A stretch of DNA of 64,000 nt, taken from contig NC_091935.1 of NCBI RefSeq assembly GCF_041260155.1, positions 38,245,393 through 38,309,392 of the forward strand, written 5' to 3'. Positions 46,812 to 59,552 of this stretch are shown here, in pieces. This DNA comes from Ptychodera flava. Lineage: Eukaryota; Hemichordata; Enteropneusta; Ptychoderidae. The first letter of the stretch is position 1. Each line of letters opens with the position of its first letter. The position numbers and the translations under genes are program-made. The notes under the pieces were generated by a model. It was not told the origin of the DNA and searched no databases. It saw only the letters and a list, made by a program, of their open reading frames with translations.

Positions 46812-48036
46812 ACAGTCTGGTTAATAAATCTGAGCGCCAAAATCTGTGTCAAAGGGCTGTCGATCACAAAATTGACGACTGCAAAACTGCAAAACATAAT
46901 TTTGTCGCTACTTTATGGATACGCATGCAACGTCCATCACAAGTTTAACAGAGATTCTTTAATATAAATATTTTTAGCAGTACGCTGCTTTCCTAGAGAC
47001 AGTCTGTGAATTTGTTTATATTTGGTAATAATCAAGGCTGTTCCACCTGTATCTTTTAGAGATTATGAATTATATTTGCCACCAATTTATTGTACATGGA
47101 TCTAGCTTCAAGAATATCATGGTGAGGACTTTCACATTGCCTGTAATTTACGAAAGCCTTTACGTGAAAGAGCAAATTTGCTATTCAGAAAGTATAACCA
47201 TTGTCGTTACATGTTGAAACAGCCTTTGTTACACTTTTTGTAACGACACTTTGGTTCAAAACTATTTTGAGATTTCGATGTTCAGTACTTTGGCAGCTTA
47301 CAAGTGTAAGTTGACTTATTTGCCGCCTGCTGCTTTCCTCATTGTTAGTAATTTGCCGAAAATAACGTCAACAGTTCCTCATTTTGAAAGAGGAGGTAAG
47401 GAAGACATTCTGTTACTCAAGCCTTTTTTGGAAACAACATCATCGGTGACAGATAGATAGATATACAGAAAAACGGACAGGTAGATAGACAGACAAACAT
47501 ACAAGCGGGCAGACAGACAGGCACCCAGACCGACAAATTTATGGTAGTGGCACGGTTACATTTTAAACACACCGAAATTCATTTTACCGCATTGTTTGCA
47601 TGAAACCGTTGCATTGTAATCCGAACCCCCTTTATCGAATAAATTAAATCTGAAATAAGCTTACTAGGATGAATATTGAATAAATAAATCCAGTGGGCTC
47701 TCCAACATATTCTTATTAATTGTGCATTACTCTGGTAATGACTAAGGTATCATGTATTTGAGATTGTATTAGTTCTTCTGATACAGACATTTCGTAAATG
47801 TACTCGGTAACATAGTGAGTGCGCATGCCTAATGGTAGACTTGGTTCAAGTCGGTGAATTTAAAAAAAATAAAATCAATGATAATAGTTTCTCTTGTGTC
47901 TCTCCTATTTCGTACAAACCTATCCGGAATTTGGCAGCCCAGGCCTGGTTTTCCCAGCGATTGACTGCGTCACCTTTGAGTCTGCGAAGTAGTGAGTTAG
48001 TTTCTGCCGGATTCACCGGGTAAAACTCACCTGTAT

Positions 48037-48095
48037 AGCGTTCACCCCACTCATCGCGTCCACTCAACTCATCGCGTTCACTTCACTCACGCGTT
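48037..48095. repeat. 18-bp minisatellite, about 3-4 units
   Basis: AGCGTTCACCCCACTCAT, CGCGTCCACTCAACTCAT, CGCGTTCACTTCACTCA, then a partial CGCGTTTCAC. A further stray unit lies at about 48,120-48,140. Confidence 0.7.
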
Positions 48096-48899
48096 TCACA
48101 TAAAAACAAAATACAAATCATCGCGCTCACTCCACTCAAACATTCCAAAATCACAGACTTGTACCAAGTCTAGCCTAATGGGTACACCTCAAGTATTATT
48201 AAAATGGGCCATAAGTCTTGAGACTTCTACCTTCAAACATCCGCCTCTCTCAGCGACATCTGTACGTTGTTAACTTTTCTATTAACTATTCTAATATGGA
48301 TGTGTGAATGTTCTTCAAAAGTTCGGAATTGACTCATCGTCGTAAACCATGTGCCTCTTTACGGCAACAGCTTAGCGCTACCCGTTTTTTGCGTAGTCAG
48401 CGAGCGGAGATTATGCTCTGGCTCGCGAGAATGGAATTGACTCTACTGAAAGTATTTTAGCGCAGTTCCGTAAGTAGCACCATCAGGTATCCTGTCCCTG
48501 GGGATCAACCTTCGCTCAGAAGGTTTTTTCACGGCCACATTGACATACTTTCCATCGTTCCAACCAAAATTATCGAAATCGTTATTTAGCTAGTTAAATT
48601 TGACACATTTGCGAATAAGATCTATAGCTTCAGGCCAGCGCTAATTTCTTGGGAAAAATATCCCATCAAATGTAAGTGGTCGTAACTGTCCGGGTAATGC
48701 TCCTGAAAATTGAATTATGTGACGGTTAGCTACTTTGGTGATGTCAGCGTGTACATCTCGTATGTTGATTATTTGACCGATTTTCAACGTACCTTGTATA
48801 CAGCCGAAGCGAACGACGCAAGCTAATGTCTCTCCATTGCATCACACTAATGGTAGCCATAGGGCGCCTCCATTCGACAACACTGAACCTGCCCGCTCT

Positions 48900-48974
48900 G
48901 TAGTCTGGTTCCCTGCCCCCTTTTCGTTAGCACAGCGCAGCCAGCGGTAGAAAGGGGGCAAGGAACCAGACTAC
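48900..48974. repeat. 75-bp hairpin, probable small MITE
   Basis: The 25-bp arms GTAGTCTGGTTCCCTGCCCC(CTTTT) and the complement of GTAGTCTGGTTCCTTGCCCC(CTTTC) differ at two bases and enclose 25 bp. Confidence 0.8.
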
Positions 48975-49689
48975 CCACTCTGCATCTCGTGTGTAATCGT
49001 GTTGCATGTGGGCGCTAATACCACGCAACGTTTGAATCACTTACATGGCAGGAAGCCGCGATGAAAACTGATCAGAATAAAATAACGGAGATTGAAAATC
49101 TGCATCATGAAAAGGTTATAGACATGCGTACTGTGTGTAGAATACAAATGGCGAGAAGGCCTCTTCAATGATAATTGCTGATTGCACCAGCGGAACAGGC
49201 GGCCGGAAATATTAATTATACAACTTGCAAACCAGTCGAGGGGAATGGAATGGATCCTTGAAAGATTCCATTTCCAACTAAGGCAAGCTGCTCTTTGTTA
49301 AGCCAAAGATGTCTAATATATGAATGATGAGCCAATACCAATAGAGAGGAGAGTCTGTTGATGGTTGAGAACAAGCATTGACCCATCCCAAATAATGAAT
49401 TTCTGCAAAATCCCGAGTTTTTAACACAATTAAAGTATAGATTTTCATACAAGCCTACTTATTAATGAATACTGTGATTTGCATTTTGTAATTCTTGTCT
49501 ACATAAGGATAACAAGACAGCTAATTTGCATACTCTTTCAAAAAACCTTTTCCCTTCCCCTGTGTAGCTAGGGTTTCAGGTTGAAACTTGCATGATCAAA
49601 AGCTGCTGTATCGATCTTGCTAAGTGTGTCAGTGTGTCTGCGATTTTCGTTTGAGGCACTCGATCGTTTTCTGTGACGCGGCAATGTTC

Positions 49690-50188
49690 TTGCTGGTAAT
49701 TACGCAGTACAGAGTCCGTGACAGTACATTGTACAACGTTTTGCACAATGGTCTTTCGTAATTGTTATGAATTACAAAATGCAAGGAAAAATCTCCGCCT
49801 TTTGTTCTTGTTCAAAATTGCAGAGGGTTTAACACCAGCTATACGTCCTGACACTTACCTTGTTCCTGAAAGTCCAAAGAGATCAATCAAACCTAAACAA
49901 TTCAAGGATTTTACTTGTCATAACATAGTTGAAATATATGCGTCAATGAATACTCGTTGTTTCAAGTCACCTCACAGTAATCCAGATCTTTATAAATATT
50001 CTTTATTCCCGAGAACGATTGTTGATTGGAACAATCTAGATGAAGATATTGTAAATGCTAGTACCGTGGATGCCTTCAAGGCAGCTCTCTGATGCTACTA
50101 GCTTGCCTCTTCGCACCCTCTTTTCCTCAATGATGATATACCAGTAATCTGGTCCTCAACGTATTCTCTCAGATTCAGATTCAGATTG
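49690..50188 (+). mobile_element. 3' end of a CR1/Jockey-type LINE
   Basis: The open frame 49,718-50,092 encodes the C-terminal part of a LINE ORF2: LQNARKNLRLLFLFKIAEGL, Pro-Asp-rich linker, SLFPRTIVDWNNLDEDIVNA and STVDAFKAAL, ending at a stop. The FFPRTI..WN.LP motif and this spacing are common at the end of such ORF2 proteins. About 75 bp later comes a CAGATT hexamer tail (about 50,170-50,188), as in LINEs that end in microsatellites. The rest of the element (RT and endonuclease) is missing, so it is a 5'-truncated copy. Confidence 0.8.
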
Positions 50189-52447
50189 TTCTCAGCGCTC
50201 CGGAAACTAGCCCTATTGTATGGATGTTCGACAATACACCCCACGAAATGGTGTTGATAAAAAATTGGACGGAAACCCGTTTGAACCCTATCTTTACGTT
50301 GTCAGGTTACTTGATTGCAACTTGGCGGGCTTTCAAAACTAAATTTCAGTAGATGAAAGCATTTTCTTGCATTACATGGTTTTTTTTTTTTTTTTGTGAT
50401 CTTTTACTCCACGGCTTCTCTTTTCTAATAGGAGGGATGAACGGATGTTAAAATTGTCCTAAATTCCGAGTCAAAGAACATTTTCGTGGGTTTTTCACAT
50501 TTTGTCACATTAACAAACAAACAAACAAAAACTTATTGCTAACCGAAATAGGATTTCATGGCATCACCAGCACGGACAGAGAGGCAAAACAAAAGGTATA
50601 CGCACCTTCATTTTAAAAGTAGGTAACTTACAAATTGTACTCCGTACTCTGTCTTCTTTGATGGAGGGACGGACTGTCCTCTGTACGGACACAGGATAAT
50701 CTCTCTCCAAACAAATAATACTAATGCATCATCAGCAAAACAACATACGTGCCTGCAAATTGTGAATCTTAAATAATCTTCTTTCGAAGACACCGATGCT
50801 TAGTACATACCATTGTTATGCAAATAAGCACAGACCGCCGTGAGCGTAAGCGAGTTGGCATTGCCATACCCATGGGAAGATGGTCTCTGCCATATCACGT
50901 GATGAAGCTCCAAGCTTGGCGCTCCCCTCCCTCCCGTGATTCAAAATACATTAAGTTGATGAAGCCTTAAACTGCAACTTCCATCGTTTGTCCGTTTTTA
51001 CAAAAAATCGTGTGTTATAAACGGCAAAAACTGTTTTTCCCGGGCCGGAATAAACGACTCCTAAACTAGCACGTATGTAGAAATCAACCTTGGTGAACTT
51101 CCCCTTCCCTTGATTGTAGGTATAAATTCTTCAATCATCTGTGTCTTTCATCAATATCGGTTTTTACCACTTGAAGATTATCCTTTTTTGATGTGATTTA
51201 AATATGTTAATTTTTCCCTTGTATGCAAATGTAACAGATGTAGCGTTCAATTTGATACTCTATAATAACGTGATACCAACGGAAGGTTACACGCTGCCTG
51301 TTGTATATTTATATGATTGAAGAGCATTCCAATATAAAGTATTCACTGCTTTCAACTACTTTGCATCTCTTGCAAAAGTGCATTTGCTGATTATCCAACA
51401 GAGTAGTTTGAGTTGTGAGGTCACACAACATCAAACGAAATACGCGATTATTATTATGCAATGCTTTGCAGTCTTTTATTCTCCCATTGTTTGGACCAAT
51501 TTTTATATTGTGTTTACATTTTCCATATCAAAAGGAAATATTATTTTGTACTTTTTTCTGGTATCATGCTAATAAATATATTTACACGTAAAGTGACTTA
51601 GTCATCCTTGGTTATATTTCATTGTCGTCTAGTCTTTTAATATCGTTGGTTTTTATTTGTCGATAATGATTTAAACATCACGTACTCTTTGTTAGAGAGC
51701 TGTATTGTGTATTACAGAGCTGTACTGTGTCATCCAGTTAGTATTTTCAATTTTTGAAGTGATTCATTTTCATCTGACAGTCTGACATTGACATATAAAC
51801 CTGTTACGCGTTTAATTCCGGAGAAAATAAATTTCCTGAAAAAGACCACTTTATCACTTTATTTCACAAACTGTTTACCTAATTGAATTGCCATGGATCT
51901 GGCATTGTTATAATGGATTTCATACCAAACGTATGGAATCTCTCGGTAAAGTGAAGCAAAAACTGTTCGTTTACAATACATAAAACTGATGTGGGTATTT
52001 AGCTGTCTTATGAAACCAAAAGTCAATGACTCGAGAACTTTTCCGGGTCACCTAGGTATCATCACTGAACACTGAAACCGAAGAAGATTTTAGAGTTTTC
52101 AAAATGTGATTCTGTATCGATCAACTGGAGCCCTTGTGGTTGATTTTGTTGACTATTATCGATCTACCAATTTTTCTCTTTCTTCCACGTCCAGTAAAAG
52201 TTGCTGAAAGATTTGTTATTTTTGAATACTGCGTTTTGCAATTTCAAGCACTGATGTATCATATTATAATGTGGATTATATTGCCAGAGATTTTATACAC
52301 TTTTGCAAGTACAGGTAAGGCTCTTTTTTAAATCTTTAAAGGGACAAAGTCGGCCATTTGTCATGAATTTTGTTTGATACGAGATACTCCTTGTATTGTT
52401 TGACATGTTGAAAGATACTGAATGAATGGGTGACCATGAGTTTATTT
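50189..52447. other. Non-coding stretch, no feature recognised
   Basis: AT-rich sequence with a 16-base T run (50,380-50,395). Open frames are short, unconserved in composition and on both strands. Confidence 0.55.
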
Positions 52448-52554
52448 GACCCAGGTTTTAGACACGATACATGAAACCATCGCGAAAATGAATTAATGGT
52501 CATGACCATTAATTCATCGCGCTGGTTTCATTTAATTTGTCTAAAACCAGGGTC
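52448..52554. repeat. 107-bp palindromic element
   Basis: The arms GACCC(A)GGTTTTAGAC..GAAACCA mirror TGGTTTC..GTCTAAAACCAGGGTC. The centre at 52,488-52,517 is a perfect 30-bp palindrome around TTAATGGTCATGACCATTAA. Probably a MITE or the relic of one. Confidence 0.8.
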
Positions 52555-54385
52555 GAATATATGCTTTTTCTGTTTAACGTCTTTTCAACTTCCCTCATTA
52601 CATATACCGGTTTAGAGAAATGGAATCATTCTCCATGCTTTAATCGACTTGAGTGATCAAGCGATTTAATTTCTTCTCCTTTTCGAACTGCACAAACGTT
52701 CATTTTTTCCCTTCATCATAAGAACAAGTCTATCTTTCAGATTCTATTTAACTAAAATAGTAAAAAACAAGACAAGCAAAAATAGTGGAAAACTGAGGGG
52801 TGTGAATGCACTGTTGATCATGTATCGAATGTTACATAACGTTTCTCTCAAATGTTCAAAACCCTATCATCAACAGACAATGCCAGTTGTTTTTTCTCCG
52901 AAAAATAAGATTTCATTTGTAGTTTTTTCTTTGATCTATAACACGTATCTTAATTAAAAGTAACATTGTCCCGGAATTACTGTTGTTATCATGTTCACTC
53001 TGTGCCTCCTCGATAAAAAGACATATTATAAAATACAATGATTGCTAATCCTGCGGAAGACATGTGTACAACTTCCAGTATCACCGATTTTTTTGAAATT
53101 CACCAACAAAATAATTTTGCATAATTTCATTGGCACTAATAAGTTTTGATAGTTGGTGGGATGCTTCTTTGGAAGAAGGTACTGAGAAATATTCATGAAT
53201 CAGAAAAAATTAGAAATGCTGACAAATAACGTTCTGATACGAGGTGATTTCATTCAATACTAAATCAATAAATGGATAAAATTGTGTCAAAAAGCTAACC
53301 GTCAAAACTAAAACGGTGTATGTCGTTATGTCTCAAAACTATCAGATGCTCAGCGAATTTAGTCCGTGAAAAATATACATGGAGGCAATTATCGCTGGGA
53401 ATTGGCTGGACTTTGGCTTATTTCTCAACGGTATGCATTGGATAAACACAGATGTGTACAGATGTCGATATACTGCCAGGAGCAATGTGACAATTTATAC
53501 ATCACTTTTCATTGTCAACAACACACTGAACTGGATATAGTGTCTTGGATTTTCGAGGCGAATTGCGTCAATCCTTGGTGATGACGTCACGATTTCTCAG
53601 GAACATAACAGATAAAAAAATTTTGACAGGTCGGCTACAAACATGGAAATAATGTGATCTGTTCAAGTTTTCAACTGATTACGAAAACAGTGAACTTTGA
53701 AGAATGCAGACGTTGCGTACTACTTAGCGCAGTAGTGTGACTTATTACTACACTACTGCACGCCCGACTTCGCCAACGCTTGTCTCGAAGGGTAGTTCAA
53801 CGTTTGATTTGAGGAAAATACACCAGTTTAGGTGTAAACAATTATGGACCTTCCAGAATTTTGAACGTCGGGGTCATATCATGTTTATCTGCTCAAGGTT
53901 AGAGGTACCGTACCATTGAGCCGAACGGACAGAAAAATTTATGAAGAATTTCCGACAGTGGTAGATATTTCACGTGAGAGAAATGTTCCATTGGTTTGAA
54001 GTGACGCCCGATTTCCCTAGAAATGTTCGTTCTTTAGAGAGGATTCAATTAAATTTACATTACAGTAACCTTGCAAATAGAATTTCGTTTTTTGACACAC
54101 GGTATTTCTGAATTTAGAGTTCTCAACACTTATGCCTTCAGCCATCTTTCGACGTGTCATATAAACCCGGACTATATACTGCACTGCAGTTTGTATATCA
54201 ATTTATATGAATGATGCACAGTTGCGTGGCTCTTTCATAAATGGTTTACTTCAAATCGCCGTGCTAATCTGGACAAACAATATCTGTCACATAATCTGCT
54301 GTATCCATTTTAGCGAAGTATTTGGATATCAACGTAACGTTGACCTCAGTGTACGGATCATCTTGAACTTGACTGTTGTGTTTAA
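52555..54385. other. Non-coding stretch
   Basis: No gene recognised. A 10-bp perfect stem (GCAGTAGTGT/ACACTACTGC) lies at about 53,729-53,760. Confidence 0.55.
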
Positions 54386-54600
54386 CCCTTTGAGTGCTGT
54401 AATTTTTCCCATCAAAATTTTAAAGCCACATTTTACCTATTTTTATGAATTTTTCCGAAATGTTTTGATAATTTTAGACCAAATTGACATCATGTTTTAT
54501 TGGCTACTGTTTTTTATCAACATTTTGGCAAAAATCTGGGAAAAATTGACTGCGGTATATTGTATAAAGGTGAGAAAAATTGACGTTGGTGCTCAAAGGG
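54386..54600. mobile_element. 215-bp piggyBac-like MITE
   Basis: The ends CCCTTTGAGTGC and GTGCTCAAAGGG are inverted repeats, flanked on both sides by TTAA (54,382-54,385 and 54,601-54,604). A TTAA duplication with CCC-starting termini is the piggyBac signature. No coding capacity. Confidence 0.8.
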
Positions 54601-54694
54601 TTAATCCTAGATCTTGTTCGGGACGACCAGTTTCATTTTTTGATATTTAGCGTAGTTGACGATTTATGGTATTTTTCTGTTTCAGAGGAGTTCA

Positions 54695-54698
<4 letters not shown>

Positions 54699-54749
<51 letters not shown>
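54699..54749. repeat. GA microsatellite
   Basis: About 25 GA units; the Arg-Glu repeat frame across it is an artefact. Confidence 0.95.
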
Positions 54750-54753
<4 letters not shown>

Positions 54754-57700
54754 AAGAGAGAGAGCACAGATAGAATGGGTAAATGAGCATAAATCAATTA
54801 TTACGTTAAAATTTATTTAAAGCGTACGGATTGAATTAAGACAAACGGCTGACAACAGTGTACGCACAATTGATTGAATAAAAGAATAATTGTCTGAAAG
54901 GACCGGAAACGAAATCATCTTCTATGATATAAGAAGTTCAAGTACATCCATTGAGAGACGTTCTCTGTACAGGTACAACAAGAAAAGTTCTCTCCAAGAG
55001 TTCAAATTTCAATAGAGCAGTTACTGCAGCAGCGATAGTTTTTTTGTAGTGGCTGTGCAGGGCTGACTTTTGTATCCTGTGGACACGTCAGACCCTCAAT
55101 CGGCTACGAATAATATTCCAAACAGTTCTGTACTCGTACTGAGAGAGCTCCCTATACAAAAACCAAAAACACAGAGTGACTGTACTCTCTACCAGTGAAG
55201 CTTAACTTTCAAAGTTAAAACGTTAGGTAACGCATTAATACATTCTACAAACAACGATCTGGACACTTGTCAAGGTAATAAGGCTGAAGGTAATGGAGAT
55301 ACGGATATGCTGACATTTAAGTCCCACAAAATTCCAAATCATTTTTTTTCTTTGAGGACAAAATAGCCACTTTGACCTCGTCCTTACTTCCCACAACCCC
55401 CTAAAACGCCACTATCGTAAAACGATTACAAGAAACCTAACCGAAAATCAGTATGTGTGGTCCTTTCGTGTTCTTCACATATTTATCAATCCTTTCTTGC
55501 AATGAGACCTTCAAGATACTGCCTTCAAGCTAATTTGCCACCGCAGTGGCATACAACGCCCTCAGCGATAGATGGTGCGATTTCTCCGCGCATTCCTAAC
55601 AAAACGCAACGTGACCAGGCTCTGAGCAGAGGTACGCAGTAATCAGCACGGAGATTATTTCGTGATTAAAAAGGTGAAAATTTATGAGAGGTCGATCACG
55701 CGGATGGTTTCAATCTGATAGCTCAGAGGTGATTCGAGAAATAAACACAGTGATATTGGTGGGAAATGTTGAGGAAAAAATACTGGGGGTGTAGCAAATG
55801 TCGTAATAAACAAATGTCAAGCTACAGTCTAACATTCTTGTTAGCCTTTTTGTCGGTGGTTGCCAGACATACGTAAACAGTGGTCGATCAGTACCAATAT
55901 CGGTGCTCTTGTAGCGGGTACAAAAAACTTTTGTATAAGTGTTTCCTCAGAAACTCTCAACTGCACGAAGTCAAGAGACAAAACTTTTCAACAGTGCCTC
56001 AGCTACTCTGCTTAAAATCGCCACAGCCGACGGACGGTCTCGACTTTGCTGGTTTGTTGCCCTGGACGTCCACTGCGATGTATAAATCGTGTTTTGATGC
56101 ATACCAAAGCATAGTTTCAATCCATCTTTTCAACGAAATGTCTCTCACGGGAAGGCTGCATACTCTACGCTATCCTCAAAAGTTAGGTATGCGCGTATCC
56201 GATATTTATTGGACTCTTTATATCGTACCACCCAAAAATGCGGTCCTTTGTGCTTTGAGATTTTTTGCCAAAACAGACAGAAAAACACTCGTATTTTCAA
56301 AATTTAGATGTGTTGGAATTGAAAGCATTATTTGGTATGATTCATAAAGAAATTAGTCCTTTGCCGACATATCCGGGGAAAATATTTGTTGCCTGACCTT
56401 AATAGGCTACCACCATTCAAGGTAATTCGGGTAATTCAGGTAAATGAGATTCGATATTAAATATTCTCATGGATAAAATAGCATCTACCCATTATTTTGT
56501 CTTTTCGGACCGGCTAACATACTTTTGTGAAAAAAATCAGGAACGAGAACTGTGTATCCGAGAGTGTTTTGTCAGACACATCACATCCTGGAGGCTAGTA
56601 CTTGTCTACTATCGCGAAAACGAAGTTGTCTTCTATTAACTTTAGTAATAAAGTAACTTAGTCGCTGCAACTAGATTTTTCCCTGTGTAATTTGAGAAAT
56701 GAATTTGTACATCGTTCATCAGCTTGCCGTAGAACTTGAATTGTCGACACAACCATTTCGATTGATGACGGGACATACTTCACACTTGCAGAGCGAACAT
56801 AAAAGACAACATTGTGGTGTACACAATACATGAGTTGAAAACTTATTTCAGGAAGGCTCTTTCTCGACACGAAAAAATGCCAAAAGTCTCTGAATTATAC
56901 GTCTTCAGAGACAAGATTTGAATTCCATGCATTAGACAACTTCTGCCACAAACACGAGTAAAATAAGGTGTGTGTGCTTTTCTGCCTGCATGTATGTTGA
57001 ATAACCTCTGACACCCATGGACCACATTGTGCAGACTTCCTCGGTATCACAGAACCACCCTCTCGACAAATCAATGGGTCAATATCCCTTGCGAGTTTGA
57101 TTTGACAAAAACTATTTTTCCACACGACGGTAGAGGGCGGGCGTTACGTCATCCCGTTTTCATGGCAAACTTCAACTGAACGTAGTGATGCATCGAGAGG
57201 TTGGTAACTTTTCGCTGTTCAGAAATCGTGAATCTTCCATCAAAATTGAATAGCAAATTCATTGGGACAAATTCTGGAAGCAGTTACTCCAGCGTCTCTA
57301 CGTATGAGGGTAGCCCAGGCCAACTTCTCTGAGCCGTCTTAGGGAGCAGCAGCGTAGTACACCCAGCATATGTGCGATCTAGATTTATTCATGGTCCCTT
57401 AACAAACACGACTTTGGGTGTTATTTTCACCACTAGCAAACGTTATGTTACGAAAAAAGTGGCTTGTGCTTCTTTGCCCCCCCACATGCCTTCTCATAAA
57501 TTTTCAATATAATCCCACTGTTTCGAAATTCTCAACCAAGACTAACTAGCCCCTCGAGAAGCTAAACAAAACAAGGGTCAGATTGGGGAGAGGGTGCAAT
57601 CGGCGCACCTGCAAATACTCGGGTAAGGCCGTCAGATACACAGTATGTTGTTCTAACAAGTACACAATTGCACAAAACACTCAAAAATCAGACACTGCAT

Positions 57701-59466
57701 ACCAGTTACATACGACATCAACACATGGTAAATATATATTTCATCATTGTTCATTTTTTTATTTTTTTTAAACTTATTATAATTACAACTTGTAGTGTGT
57801 GTAATACAGGATTGCTTTGTATATTTTGATTTTCTGCATCTCTTTTAACTTATTACATTTTTTTATTTTACATGATCATACAAGTAACACAAGATTTTTT
57901 TAACATTTTGATATACATTTGTTATACAGCATCTCCACGTGATAAAGAAATCTTTATTAGGGACATCATCCCAGCACTGAGGACAAAAAAGGAAGACCCT
58001 TTTAAACAGCGAACACAGTATGCAAGGCAAAAACTTTTCTCATGTATTGTAATGAAGAAATTTGTAAAGATTTCACTGTCGATGTGTGAAATGACAGTTT
58101 TTGTTGTTGTTGGAAAATTGGTTTTCTGGTTAAACTGTAAAAGCACATCACTTGCTGGCACATGGAGTCTAGTTGCTGTAATCACAGACAATGGAGCAGA
58201 ACCAATCAATGTCTATGCAGCAATTGAAGAAAACACACTTTTTGCTGTTAATTTCAGCTCAGTTCTTAGCAACACTCTTTGTTTGGTATTGTCCGAGAAT
58301 TCTGGCATTTGAACAAAAATATCTAAGAAATTCAAGTCAGCATTCTTGGCAAAACAACAGCTTGATATCATGTACAGCAAAGATAGGAAGTTATCTGTGA
58401 CTGTCCACCACCCATCTCATACCAGAAGGTACTGGATTGAGTCTTTCATTGTCACGAGGCAAAACCTGAAGATCGAGCAATGAACAATAACAGAGACAAA
58501 ATAGAAGTCTAAAATACATAAAAAACAGAACAGATCAGTAGAAAAAGGCATGCATTATAACTCTACTCTTTGCCACATCAAATATCCTAGAAAATTGCAA
58601 ACTGGAGATGAAAGAAAATTTGTGGAGTGACCATTGGGATAACTATTGCTTCTTTAGGTTTCCAGAAGGGCCCTTTCCCTGGAGTTGTACGGATCTCTTA
58701 GGAGAGAGTGGGTGGAGCCGAAACATTGAGGTGAGCTACTAAAAGTTTACCTCCCAAATTTAGATAGAGGGGAACATTCAAGAAAATTCAAACTTTGTCT
58801 GAGCTTTCACTTATAAAAATCCACCTCACTTCTTTTAAAAATTTCTATCAATTTAAAACAGCACCTAAAATGCCTAAAAGGGAAGCCCAGAGTGATCAAG
58901 AAATTGTCATGGAAGTCTGCCGACTTAACTTATGCTTTATCATATCTTTAATAAATATTACAACAAGCACGCAGACATCACGCCTCCTCCCCACAAAAAA
59001 TTCACTGATACAAATTTTGATAGAGACAGAATTGACATAGTGCAATATTTTGTATTGCCTGTTGTCCTTTTCTCCTGTTTTCAATATTGCCACAAGAAAA
59101 TGACTACAATTCAGGTGAGCAAAATCTGTCTTTTGTCAGACAGCCACTATGGGGCAAAAATTCGATGATCCTGCAACCCTTTCTGACAGTCATGCCTCTA
59201 TTATTGATTTTCCCTCTGACTGTCGGTATTTATTCCCTGTTAAATGTCTGCTGAAGGAAAGCTGAAGAAAAAAAACAAGAAAAAAAAATAGTCTGAAGCA
59301 AAGTCAGAACAAAGAGAAAATTGTTGTGAAAGGCAGACACCTAGATTGGGCAAACTCCACTTGTAAATCCAACTTCTCTTGTGAAGGCCATGTGAAACAG
59401 AATCATTGCAATGGGTCAAGCCTTCAACCAATACAGCTCAAATCAACACAGAATGAGAATATTTAA
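54750..59466. other. Non-coding or unrecognised stretch
   Basis: The largest open frames are 55,880-56,347 (+, 155 codons) and 57,872-58,312 (+, 146 codons). Neither has a recognisable domain, signal peptide or flanking splice pattern that supports it. Composition is AT-rich; no repeat family was recognised. Confidence 0.5.
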
Positions 59467-59552
59467 CCCTTTCCCCACCATGGTTTGGCCCAATCCAACC
59501 GTTTCCCTATGGGGAAGTTGGACCACTACACTGGGCAATGGGGGTGAGAGGG
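59467..59552. mobile_element. 86-bp piggyBac-like MITE
   Basis: CCCTTTCCCCACCAT at the left is an imperfect inverted match to ATGGGGGTGAGAGGG at the right, with TTAA on both sides (59,463-59,466 and 59,553-59,556). Same target type as 54,386-54,600 but a different sequence family. Confidence 0.65.

Larger units (their letters stand above)
46812..49689. other. Non-coding stretch right of the array
   Basis: No gene recognised. Contains a degenerate GATA/GACA microsatellite (about 47,450-47,525), an 18-bp minisatellite and a 75-bp hairpin (see their entries). The 73-codon open frame at 47,846-48,067 on the - strand (PAETNSLLRRLKGDAVNRWE) was not recognised. Confidence 0.6.

Noticed and set aside
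47846-48067. 73-codon open frame on the - strand
   Set aside because: No recognisable domain; composition and context do not separate it from chance.
55880-56347. 155-codon open frame as a gene
   Set aside because: No domain, no matching splice context and no copy elsewhere in the window. Too weak to call.
57872-58312. 146-codon open frame as a gene
   Set aside because: Overlapped by a frame of similar quality on the other strand; no recognisable motif.
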